A stretch of 64,000 nt of DNA from Flavobacteriaceae bacterium UBA5534 (GTDB lineage Bacteria; Bacteroidota; Bacteroidia; Flavobacteriales; Flavobacteriaceae), in NCBI GenBank assembly GCA_002426015.1, contig DINS01000029.1, forward strand, positions 59,814 through 123,813, given 5' to 3'. Shown here one piece after another: positions 33,044-41,077 of this stretch (the first letter of the stretch is position 1; every line of letters starts with the position of its first letter). Both the position numbers and the translations under genes were made by a program. Below the pieces are notes generated by a model. It was given only the letters and a program-made list of their open reading frames with translations. It was not told the DNA's origin and made no database searches.

Positions 33044-35249
33044 AAATTTCAATATACCTATTGAGGACGTTTCACTTTCCTCAATCATTTCTAATATCAA
33101 AACAGGCACTTACCACGATAGCATAAATGCTATTCGTATGGCTAAAGGTATGGGCAAACCCGAAAGAGCCGACCAACTCAAAAAAGAGCTTTTGGCGTTC
33201 ACGCCTTCAGCTACTTTTAAAGACGGCAGAAAAAAAGAGTTACTCACCGCTTACAGCGGTTGCGTCCATCTTGATTTTGACAAACTTACACCAGAGGAAT
33301 TACAACAGGCTTTTGACCTTGCGGTCAAAATTCCTTTCACTTACGCTTGTTTCACAAGCCCAAGTGGTGATGGCTTAAAAGTATTTATCAAAGTAAATAC
33401 CGACCAAGAAACCCACGAACAAGCCTATAAGCAAGTACAAGCCTATTATGAAATGGAAATTGGTATTGAAGCCGACCCAAAATGCAAAGACATTACAAGG
33501 CTTTGTTTTGTGTCTGACGACCCAAACGCCTTTTTGAATGAAAGTGCAAGCACTTTTGAAATTGCTTTGCAGGAGCAAGCTCCTTTAAGCGAACCTCTTT
33601 TTGAGCAAGCTCATAATTCGTTCAATTCCATTTTTGATGAATGTGTTAGTTTCACTAACAACATTCTAACCTATAATAATGGCAACCGCAACAATTATTT
33701 ATATCAGTTAGCTTGTAATTGCAATCGCAGAGGTATTCCACACCCTGAGGCAGAACATTTGATTACATCAAATTTCTACCACGAAAACCAAACCGAAATA
33801 CGCAAGTCTATCGAAAGTGCTTATCAAAATAATGCAGCAGAGTTTGGCAAGTTTGCAAACCTTGCAGGTTCGCAAAAAAAGGAAATCACAAACGACACCA
33901 CAGAAGACTACCTCAAAACAACGCCTACCATTCCAATAGAAGCCATCAATCTGATGCCTAATCTATTCCAAGATGGTGCAAGAGCATTTGACAATGACCC
34001 ACGTAAAAGAGATGTTTTTCTAACCAGTGCCTTGTGTATTATTAGCGGTTGTTTGCCTGATGTTCAAGGGGTATATCATCAAGAAAGAGTTTATCCGCAT
34101 TTGTTTTCGTTCATCATTGCTCCAGCAGCAAGTGGTAAAGGGGTTTTGAAAAATGCCAAAAGATTAGGAGATAAAATTCACGAAAGAATGGTGGAAAGTA
34201 GTAAACAAGCCAAAGACCAACACGAAAATGAAATGGTTGAATATAAAGCCCAATTAAGCAAGCGTAAAAAAGACGACCCAGTACCCGATAAACCACAAGA
34301 ACCTGCCTTTAAATTGCTTTTCATTCCTGCCGATTGCAGTCAGGCAATGATGATGCAAATACTTCAAGACAATGACGGCAAAGGTATTATTTGTGAAACA
34401 GAAGCAGATGCAATGAGTGGAGCAAACAAACAAGATTGGGGCAACTATTCTCACATTATGCGAGCAGCTTTTCATCACGAAAAAATATCAGCAGCAAGAA
34501 AAACCAACCGTGAACTTTTAGAAATAAAACACCCACAATTGGCGGTGGCCTTGTCAGGCACACCTGCCCAAGTGCCAAAGCTAATCGCTTCGGCAGAAGA
34601 TGGTTTGTTTAGTCGCTTTATATTCTATGCGTTCAAAAATGAAATCATTTGGCAAGACCCATCACCAAGACCAGGGGGAATAGTTTACAACGACCACTTT
34701 GAAGCATTATCAAACGAAGTGCTAAAGATTGTTGATTTTTTAAACCAGTACCCGACCGAAGTATTTTTAACACAGAACCAATGGAATAAACTCAATCAAG
34801 TTTTTTTCGACAAGCTCAAAAACGTAGTGATTTTTACAGGCGAAGATGCAGCAAGTGTGGTATTTCGTTTGGGCTTAATCCTATACCGCTTTTGTATGAT
34901 TTTCACTTCCTTACGGAAGTTTGAAAATGGCGATTGCTCTAAAGATGTAACCTGCACTGATGATGACTTTGAAGCATCTTTGATGCTTTCAGAAGTCTAT
35001 TTGCAACACAGTCTTTTAATGTTCAACAATCTGGAAGAAAACAAAGACCCTATTCTGTACAAGATGCCAAACAACAAAAAACAGCTCTTAGACCAGTTGC
35101 CAGAAGAGTTTCAACGCAAAGAAGCAGTTGCCATTGGTAAAAAGTTAGGCTTATCAGAAAGGTCAGTTGATGATTTTCTAAATAACTCTGTACCAATGCT
35201 TTTGGAGAAACCAAAAACAGGGCATTATCGAAAGATTGTGAATATCTAA
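33021..35249 (+). CDS. BT4734-type primase-like / DUF3987 helicase-like protein
   Basis: A 742-aa protein. The N-terminal about 190 residues match the BT4734/VirE-N type of prim-pol-like domain (SGCVHLDFDKLTPEE and SPSGDGLKVFIKV contain the acidic pair and the following basic loop). The C-terminal region is DUF3987, with a Walker A-like loop APAASGKG at residues 367-374 and downstream CETEADAMSG and SGTPAQVPKLI. Such proteins are the usual replication module of Bacteroidota integrative elements and satellites. It starts inside the preceding HTH gene. Confidence 0.82.
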   Translation: MTTITTYKNFNIPIEDVSLSSIISNIKTGTYHDSINAIRMAKGMGKPERADQLKKELLAFTPSATFKDGRKKELLTAYSGCVHLDFDKLTPEELQQAFDLAVKIPFTYACFTSPSGDGLKVFIKVNTDQETHEQAYKQVQAYYEMEIGIEADPKCKDITRLCFVSDDPNAFLNESASTFEIALQEQAPLSEPLFEQAHNSFNSIFDECVSFTNNILTYNNGNRNNYLYQLACNCNRRGIPHPEAEHLITSNFYHENQTEIRKSIESAYQNNAAEFGKFANLAGSQKKEITNDTTEDYLKTTPTIPIEAINLMPNLFQDGARAFDNDPRKRDVFLTSALCIISGCLPDVQGVYHQERVYPHLFSFIIAPAASGKGVLKNAKRLGDKIHERMVESSKQAKDQHENEMVEYKAQLSKRKKDDPVPDKPQEPAFKLLFIPADCSQAMMMQILQDNDGKGIICETEADAMSGANKQDWGNYSHIMRAAFHHEKISAARKTNRELLEIKHPQLAVALSGTPAQVPKLIASAEDGLFSRFIFYAFKNEIIWQDPSPRPGGIVYNDHFEALSNEVLKIVDFLNQYPTEVFLTQNQWNKLNQVFFDKLKNVVIFTGEDAASVVFRLGLILYRFCMIFTSLRKFENGDCSKDVTCTDDDFEASLMLSEVYLQHSLLMFNNLEENKDPILYKMPNNKKQLLDQLPEEFQRKEAVAIGKKLGLSERSVDDFLNNSVPMLLEKPKTGHYRKIVNI

Positions 35250-35270
35250 CAAAAATTGTAAATAAGTCAG

Positions 35271-35293
35271 TACATTTGTCCTTTTAAGGACAA
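35271..35293 (+). promoter_or_regulatory. Promoter with overlapping operator for the restriction controller
   Basis: TACATTTG (35271-35278) fits TAnnTTTG. An inverted repeat, TTGTCCTT-TT-AAGGACAA (35276-35293), overlaps its last three bases, 17 bp before the controller ATG. A bound controller would block or modulate its own promoter and the restriction operon, as C proteins do. Regulation is inferred. Confidence 0.6.
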
Positions 35294-35310
35294 GAACAAA
35301 TAAGGGAAAT

Positions 35311-35592
35311 ATGCTTGGAGAAAAACTCAAAGAGTTAAGAGAAAGCAACGGATTAGTTCAAAGGCAAGTAGCAGCCGCTTTAGGCGTAGATACTGCCTAT
35401 GTGAGTAAGATGGAAAACAACGATAAACCAGTTAGTCGTGCTAAACTGAAATCGTTAGCCAAATTTTACCACGTAACAGAAAAAACCCTTTTGCCTTATT
35501 GGCTTGCCGAAAAAGTGCTGACTGTGGTACATAATGAAGATTGTGCAACGGATGCGTTAAAAATAGTATTAACCGAAATCGATAAGAAATAA
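35311..35592 (+). CDS. XRE-family controller protein of the restriction operon
   Basis: A 93-aa protein with a canonical HTH_3 domain (LKELRESNGLVQRQVAAALGVDTAYVSKMENNDKPVSRAKLKSLAKFYHV) and a short helical tail. It is only 2 bp upstream of hsdM, and a symmetric operator overlaps its promoter. By analogy with C proteins of restriction systems it should delay expression of the nuclease after entry into a new host. HTH genes of this kind before Bacteroidota hsdM genes are common. Confidence 0.8.
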   Translation: MLGEKLKELRESNGLVQRQVAAALGVDTAYVSKMENNDKPVSRAKLKSLAKFYHVTEKTLLPYWLAEKVLTVVHNEDCATDALKIVLTEIDKK

Positions 35593-35594
35593 AT

Positions 35595-37103
35595 ATGGAT
35601 CAAGAACTCGAAAAAACCCTTTGGGCTACAGCTGATAAGTTGCGTAATAATATGGATGCAGCAGAATACAAGCATATTGTATTAGGCTTGATTTTCTTAA
35701 AATACATTTCAGACAGCTTTGAAGATTTATACAACAGGCTCAAAGAGGACAAACTTTCTGATGCAGAAGATAAAGACGAGTACTTGGCAGAAAATGTTTT
35801 TTATGTGCCACCGTCTGCAAGATGGAATTATCTACAACACCAAAGAGCCAAACTTCCGAGCATAGGCAAAGACATTGATGATGCTATGGATGCCATCGAA
35901 AAAGACAACCCTACACTTAAAGGGGTTTTACCAAAGGATTATGCAAGACCAGCTTTAGACAAAAAACGTTTAGGCGAATTGGTGGATTTAATAGGTAATG
36001 TTGGTTTCAAACAAGAAGGACACAGCAGTAAAGATTTATTAGGTAGAGTATATGAGTACTTTTTAGGAATGTTTGCTGATGCCGAAGGTAAAAGAGGCGG
36101 TCAATTTTATACTCCCGAAAGTATTGTTAAATTATTAGTTGAAATGCTCGAACCATACAATGGGCGTATTTATGACGGTTGTTGTGGTAGTGGTGGTATG
36201 TTTGTTCAAAGCGAGAAGTTTTTAAAAGCCCACGGTGGAAGAATTGGCGATATTGCCGTTTACGGTCAAGAGAGTAACCCCACTACTTACAAATTGGCTA
36301 AAATGAATTTAGCCATAAGAGGTATTGATGCCAAAATTGAATTAGGCGATACTTTCCATAACGACAGACACAAAGACTTAAAAGCAGATTACATCATTGC
36401 CAATCCACCGTTTAATATTTCCGATTGGGGTGGCGAGCAATTGCAAGACAGTCATATGTGGAAGTACGGAGTACCACCAGTAGGAAATGCCAATTATGGC
36501 TGGTTACAACTTTTCATTAATAAACTAAGCACTACAGGAACAGCAGGTATTGTATTAGCCAATGGCTCTATGACCACCAATGCAGGTACAGAAAATGAAA
36601 TAAGAAAACAACTCATTACAGAGGGCTTGGTAGATTGTATGGTAGCCTTACCAACACAACTGTTCTACAATACCCAAATACCAGCTTGTTTGTGGTTCTT
36701 GGCTCGTAACCGAACCAATCACAAATTCCGAAATCGTTCAGGCGAAATACTGTTTATAGATGCCCGTAAATTAGGAACTATGACCAGCCGTAAAAATAAA
36801 ATCCTTACAGATGCAGACATTGCCCAAATTTCAGAAGCCTACCACAATTGGCGTAACATAGATGGCAATTATGAAGATGTACAAGGTTTTTGCAAGTCTG
36901 CAAACCTTGCAGAAGTAGAAGCAAATAATTTTGTACTCACACCGGGCAGATATGTAGGCACAGAAGAAGTAGAAGATGACGGCATACCCTACGAAGAAAA
37001 AGTAGCCACCATTTCAGAAAACCTAAAAGGTTATTTTGAAAAATCTATTGAGTTGCAACAGCGTATTAAAACGAATTTAGTAAAAGTAGGCATTGAAATA
37101 TGA
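35595..37103 (+). CDS. hsdM: Type I restriction-modification system, methyltransferase subunit
   Basis: A 502-aa N6-adenine methyltransferase. The HsdM N-terminal helical domain (LWATADKLRNNMDAAEYKHIVLGLIFLKYISDSF) is followed by the SAM loop DGCCGSGGMFVQS (a Cys replaces the usual Pro-Ala of DPxxGSGG) and catalytic motif IV NPPF at N270. The QFYTP segment before the methylase domain is typical. It forms M2S with HsdS and M2S-R2 with HsdR. Its stop overlaps the next ATG (ATGA), so the unknown 315-aa protein is translationally coupled to it. Confidence 0.95.
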   Translation: MDQELEKTLWATADKLRNNMDAAEYKHIVLGLIFLKYISDSFEDLYNRLKEDKLSDAEDKDEYLAENVFYVPPSARWNYLQHQRAKLPSIGKDIDDAMDAIEKDNPTLKGVLPKDYARPALDKKRLGELVDLIGNVGFKQEGHSSKDLLGRVYEYFLGMFADAEGKRGGQFYTPESIVKLLVEMLEPYNGRIYDGCCGSGGMFVQSEKFLKAHGGRIGDIAVYGQESNPTTYKLAKMNLAIRGIDAKIELGDTFHNDRHKDLKADYIIANPPFNISDWGGEQLQDSHMWKYGVPPVGNANYGWLQLFINKLSTTGTAGIVLANGSMTTNAGTENEIRKQLITEGLVDCMVALPTQLFYNTQIPACLWFLARNRTNHKFRNRSGEILFIDARKLGTMTSRKNKILTDADIAQISEAYHNWRNIDGNYEDVQGFCKSANLAEVEANNFVLTPGRYVGTEEVEDDGIPYEEKVATISENLKGYFEKSIELQQRIKTNLVKVGIEI

Positions 37104-38047
37104 AAACAGACAAAGTAACATATGATATTAAGTTAGATAAATCTGACCAGCCTAATGGTACTATTGATTTTGATAGGTTAGCATTTTTGGCTGATAAGAT
37201 TTCTAAAATTGCAAAAGGTGCTTTGCAAATCCGTATTGGTGGTATTTCACATAAAAAAGGAAAAGCAGTAAAGCACTTAGATAAGGCACTTCAAATTCGT
37301 TTAACTGGAATAAAAGAAGGTAGCACAGTTTTAAATTGTGAAACCCAACCTTTTGCAAACACAATAGCAGGCATTCAAATAGATGCTTTTAGGCCTGAGG
37401 TTGCCTTAGAATTGCCTAAGCAAACACCTATGTCTCTTTTTATGTTGGCTTTTACAGAAGCCTTTGATGATACTGACGAAGAAAAACCATTTTTAGATAA
37501 ACCTTTAATAAAGGACCTTATAGATTTAAAATCCTTTTTTAAAAATGACAACGAAGAGTTAATCATATCAAATAATAATGTTACACCAACCATTACCCTA
37601 AAAAAGAAAGATTTCAGTAAAATAAAGCAATTAGAAGAAAGCTATCCCGAACCTCAAAATATTGTCGTAAACGGGAAAGTTGATGTATTGCAGCACACTA
37701 AATCCAGAGTAACCATTAACACAGAACAAGGTGCAATTATCGGCATTTTAAAAGATGCAAGTCTTAATGCTGAGATAAAACAATATTGGGGAACAGACGC
37801 AACAGTTTATGGCATCGGTCATTACAAATCAAATGGTCGCTTAAACTACATTGAGATTGAGCGTATCTACCAATCTACACCAGAGGACAAATATTTTTCT
37901 AAAATACCTTTTGCAGAGACCACAGAACAACAAATTCTAAAACAAACAACAAGTAAGTCCAATAAAAACTGGATGCGAGAAATAGCTGGCAAATGGCCAA
38001 ATGATGTATCTGATGAAGAATTTGATAACCTATTAAATAACCTCTAA
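37100..38047 (+). CDS. Unknown 315-aa protein coupled to a PIN-domain protein
   Basis: I do not recognise a family. It is a mixed alpha/beta, Lys-rich cytoplasmic protein with no signal or membrane segment. The N-terminal half (IDFDRLAFLADKISKIAKGALQIRIGG ... LTGIKEGSTVLNCE) and the C-terminal beta segment (VVNGKVDVLQHTKSRVTINTEQGAIIGILKD) look like two small domains, followed by a charged tail ending DVSDEEFDNLLNNL. It overlaps hsdM by 4 bp and is followed after 1 bp by the PIN gene, so it may be the regulator or antitoxin of that nuclease. It is much larger than usual VapB-type antitoxins. Confidence 0.6.
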   Translation: MKTDKVTYDIKLDKSDQPNGTIDFDRLAFLADKISKIAKGALQIRIGGISHKKGKAVKHLDKALQIRLTGIKEGSTVLNCETQPFANTIAGIQIDAFRPEVALELPKQTPMSLFMLAFTEAFDDTDEEKPFLDKPLIKDLIDLKSFFKNDNEELIISNNNVTPTITLKKKDFSKIKQLEESYPEPQNIVVNGKVDVLQHTKSRVTINTEQGAIIGILKDASLNAEIKQYWGTDATVYGIGHYKSNGRLNYIEIERIYQSTPEDKYFSKIPFAETTEQQILKQTTSKSNKNWMREIAGKWPNDVSDEEFDNLLNNL

Positions 38048-38048
38048 T

Positions 38049-38528
38049 ATGCAGTACTTAGTTTTAGACACTTGTGCTGTTATTCATATTATAAGAGGCA
38101 AGGACACAGGAAATGAAATTTTAGATTGGATTGAATCGCTTAATCCACAACCAAGACAGATTATCTCAGTAGTTACAAAAGCAGAGCTTCTCACTTTTGC
38201 TAAAATGGCAGATTGGGGTGCTAAAAATATTTCGTTTTTACACCAATTTTTAAAAGGGATAACAACAATTGATATTAATCATACAGACAATCAACTAATA
38301 GATAATTACAAACTGATTGATACTTATAGCAAAAATAAAGCTGAGGATGTGAACGGCAATTTAAAAGGCGGCTCTCATAATCTTATGGGTAAAAATGATA
38401 TTTGGATTGGTGCAACTGCAAGAACCATAAATGCAACTTTACTTACCTGTGATGGTGATTTTGACCATATACCTTCTTCAATGCTACAGGTTAAAAAATT
38501 CGATTATGATAAAATAAACACTATCTAA
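38049..38528 (+). CDS. PIN-domain ribonuclease-like protein
   Basis: A 159-aa PIN-fold protein of VapC type. The acidic active-site residues are D7 (LVLDTCA), E46 (TKAELLT), D117 (GKNDIWIGA) and the D135/D137 cluster (LTCDGDFDH). These coordinate Mg or Mn for RNA cleavage. It sits between the unknown 315-aa protein (1 bp upstream) and hsdS (0 bp downstream) inside the type I restriction operon. It could be a toxin guarding the locus or an RNA-targeting effector. The target is unknown. Confidence 0.82.
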   Translation: MQYLVLDTCAVIHIIRGKDTGNEILDWIESLNPQPRQIISVVTKAELLTFAKMADWGAKNISFLHQFLKGITTIDINHTDNQLIDNYKLIDTYSKNKAEDVNGNLKGGSHNLMGKNDIWIGATARTINATLLTCDGDFDHIPSSMLQVKKFDYDKINTI

Positions 38529-39767
38529 ATGACCAACTGGAAAGAATATAAATTAGGGGAATTAATAGAAACGGTATCTAAAACTTTTAAGTTTTCAGAT
38601 AAGAAAGTCGTATTTTTGAATACTTCTGACACTCTTGAAGGTAAAGTAATAAATCACACCTTATTTGAGCCAAAAAAACTACCAGGTCAAGCCAAAAAAA
38701 CTATTCAACCGAATGATATTTTGTATAGTGAAATAAGACCTGCCAATAAACGATACGCCTTTGTAGATTTTGACTCTTCTAACTATGTAGTATCAACTAA
38801 ATTAATGGTTTTAAGGGTTTTAGATAAAGAAGTCATTAGCCCAAAATATCTTTATTATTTTCTTACATCAGATGAAATAGTTTCTTATTTACAAATGTTA
38901 GCTGAAAGTAGGTCTGGCACTTTCCCACAGATTAGATTTGAAGAAGTTAGCCTATTAGATATAAAACTTCCGCCCCTTAACGTACAAAATGAAATAGTAG
39001 AACTTGTTGCTTCCCTTGACGACAAAATAGAACTCAACAACAAAATAAACCAAGAATTAGAAGCCCTTGCCCAAACCCTATTTAAGCAGTGGTTTATAGA
39101 TTTCGAGTTTCCCAACGAAAACGGTCAACCGTACAAATCATCAGGTGGAGAAATGGTAGATAGTGAGTTAGGCGAAATTCCGAAAGGGTGGGAAGTTGGT
39201 AGTATCTATGATGTTTCAGATGTAATTTATGGTGCTCCTTTCAAATCCAAATTATTCAACCAAGAAAATAGAGGTTTACCGTTAATTAGAATTAGAGACT
39301 TAAAAACATTTCAACCTCAAAACTGGACAGAAGAAATTCATCCTAAAGGAACAAAAATATATGCTGGTGATTTAGTTGTCGGTATGGATGCAGAATTTAG
39401 ACCACATTTTTGGTTAGGTCAAACAGCTTGGTTGAATCAACGTCTTTGTCATTTTAGACCTAAAAAAGGATTTTCAAAACTATTTGTAAGAGAAATTATA
39501 AGACCACAATTGGCTTTTCACGAAAATTCATCTGTTGGTACTACTGTTATTCATTTAGGTAAAGGAGATATTGATACTTTTAAATCTTTAATCCCTTCAA
39601 AAAATGGATTGCTTGCATTTGAAGAATTATCTAACTCACTTTTTGACTCTATAATAAATAATAGTAAGGAAAACCAAGAACTAACCATCCTAAGAGATAC
39701 GCTATTGCCCAAACTCATTTCGGGAGAGTTAGAAGTAGCAGAAGTAATGGCAGAAAATAAAATTTAA
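38529..39767 (+). CDS. hsdS: Type I restriction-modification system, specificity subunit
   Basis: A 412-aa HsdS with two target-recognition domains. TRD1 (about 1-150, starting WKEYKLGELIETV) ends at a conserved helix (VQNEIVELVASLDDKIELNNKINQELEALAQTLFKQWFIDFEFP). TRD2 (about 215-370, SELGEIPKGWEVGSIYDVSD) is followed by the second conserved helix (NQELTILRDTLLPKLISGELEV). It sets the bipartite DNA recognition sequence, which cannot be read from the protein. No homopolymer or inverted-repeat phase-variation signal was seen. It starts directly at the PIN stop codon. Confidence 0.93.
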   Translation: MTNWKEYKLGELIETVSKTFKFSDKKVVFLNTSDTLEGKVINHTLFEPKKLPGQAKKTIQPNDILYSEIRPANKRYAFVDFDSSNYVVSTKLMVLRVLDKEVISPKYLYYFLTSDEIVSYLQMLAESRSGTFPQIRFEEVSLLDIKLPPLNVQNEIVELVASLDDKIELNNKINQELEALAQTLFKQWFIDFEFPNENGQPYKSSGGEMVDSELGEIPKGWEVGSIYDVSDVIYGAPFKSKLFNQENRGLPLIRIRDLKTFQPQNWTEEIHPKGTKIYAGDLVVGMDAEFRPHFWLGQTAWLNQRLCHFRPKKGFSKLFVREIIRPQLAFHENSSVGTTVIHLGKGDIDTFKSLIPSKNGLLAFEELSNSLFDSIINNSKENQELTILRDTLLPKLISGELEVAEVMAENKI

Positions 39768-39774
39768 CAAGAAG

Positions 39775-40440
39775 ATGAGTAAGACATTCAATATATATTG
39801 TGATGAAAGTTGTCATATAGAACACGACCATAACCCCTATATGTTTTTAGGCTCTGTTAGTTGTGCTTATAATCAAGTAAAACGCCATACAGAAAGAATA
39901 AACGAGCTAAAAGACAAACATAAATTTAATGCAGAGATTAAATGGACAAGTGTTTCAAAATCAAAACTTCGTTTTTATGAAGAGCTAACCGATTATTTTT
40001 TTGATACCGATTTAAAATTTAGAACAGTAGGTGTAGATAAATCAAAAATAAATTATGAAGCTCACGACAAAACATATGATGAGTTCTATTATACCATATA
40101 TTATTATTTGCTTAACAAAGTTGAGCCAGCTTATAATTACAATGTGTACTTAGATATTAAAGATTCATTGAGTGCTACTAAAGTAAATAAGCTTAAAGAT
40201 ATTCTAAATACTAAACTTGGTGTTTTTCGTAACGTGCAAAACATTCGTTCTCACGAAAGTATTTTAATGCAATTGGCAGACTTTCTTATGGGTGCAATCT
40301 CGTATCAGCATAATAATCTGGAAAAAAAGAACACTGCAAAAGTCAAGATTATTAACAGAATTATGCAGCACTCGGGCGAAAATCTAATGAGAACGAATTA
40401 TTCAAATAAGTTGAACTTATTTTTTATTGAATTACAGTAG
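39775..40440 (+). CDS. DUF3800 domain protein
   Basis: A 221-aa protein matching DUF3800: the N-terminal IYCDESCHIEHDHNPYMFLGSV with the conserved acidic pair (DES), NAEIKWTSVSKSKLRFYEEL, and the C-terminal QLADFLMGAISYQH. The family is predicted to have an RNase H-like fold and is enriched in mobile and defence loci, but no activity is proven. It lies 7 bp after hsdS, and a small protein starts 2 bp after its stop, so both ride in the restriction operon. Confidence 0.78.
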   Translation: MSKTFNIYCDESCHIEHDHNPYMFLGSVSCAYNQVKRHTERINELKDKHKFNAEIKWTSVSKSKLRFYEELTDYFFDTDLKFRTVGVDKSKINYEAHDKTYDEFYYTIYYYLLNKVEPAYNYNVYLDIKDSLSATKVNKLKDILNTKLGVFRNVQNIRSHESILMQLADFLMGAISYQHNNLEKKNTAKVKIINRIMQHSGENLMRTNYSNKLNLFFIELQ

Positions 40441-40442
40441 TT

Positions 40443-40952
40443 ATGGCATTTAACCTCATAAAAAAATACAATCAACTGTTGGAGTTAGGTTCATTCAATG
40501 AATACCAAAGAAAAGAATCATTGAGGCAAATTTTTAAAAGAGATTTTGAAGAATGCAATCAAATAGTTTTCAATCAAAAACCAGTAACTCCTACTCCAGT
40601 AGATGGTGTAATCAAAATGGAAACTTTGTTTTCACATCTAATTACGGTTATAGTTGATAAAGCAACAAGAAAACGGGAGTATGATAACCATAGAGCGATA
40701 AGATTACATTGGGTAAAACATCATTTAAATAATGGTAAAAATGAAAATATGTATCTATTCTCTGTTAAAGAACCTGATGGTTATAGAACCTATTTTTATG
40801 ATAAAGACGAAAAATATGTTGTGGTTTTAGAACCGTTAAGAAATGAAAACGAATATTACTTATTAACAGCTTACCACCTTACAGGCAAGGATGCAAAGAG
40901 AGATAAAATAATGGCGAAGTATAAAAAAAGAAGACTGAATGAGGTGCTTTAA
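40443..40952 (+). CDS. Small hypothetical protein, possible RelE/BECR-fold nuclease
   Basis: A 169-aa basic protein. The C-terminal half (RAIRLHWVKHHL ... YRTYFYDKDEKYVVVLEPLRNENEYYLLTAYHLTGKDAKRDKIMAKYKKRR) has the strand order, His-containing helix and YYLLTAYHL-type strand seen in RelE/Barnase-EndoU-ColicinE5-like small nucleases. I cannot confirm the fold by eye. It follows the DUF3800 gene by 2 bp and ends at a terminator before hsdR. A toxin-like nuclease of a DUF3800-linked pair is one reading; an unrelated small protein is the other. Confidence 0.45.
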   Translation: MAFNLIKKYNQLLELGSFNEYQRKESLRQIFKRDFEECNQIVFNQKPVTPTPVDGVIKMETLFSHLITVIVDKATRKREYDNHRAIRLHWVKHHLNNGKNENMYLFSVKEPDGYRTYFYDKDEKYVVVLEPLRNENEYYLLTAYHLTGKDAKRDKIMAKYKKRRLNEVL

Positions 40953-40957
40953 AAAGC

Positions 40958-40989
40958 AAAAAACGCAGAGCATCTGGGCTTGCGTTTTT
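40958..40989 (+). terminator. Intrinsic terminator between the hsdMS-accessory genes and hsdR
   Basis: The stem AAAAACGCA pairs with TGCGTTTTT across a 13-nt loop, with a T tract at the 3' side. It would separate the modification half of the operon from hsdR, letting restriction be expressed separately. Confidence 0.7.
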
Positions 40990-41077
40990 CGATTTCCTTC
41001 TTTCAACTGAAAGATGAACTGGGTGCAAAGGTACAAAATATGTAGACATAAACAAATAATGGCTTAAAAAATAGTAA

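Noticed and set aside
36170..36200. HsdM inactive because its SAM loop reads DGCCGSGG instead of DPxxGSGG
   Set aside because: The variant keeps the Asp and the GSGG glycines, motif IV NPPF is intact, and the substitution lies at positions that vary in the family.
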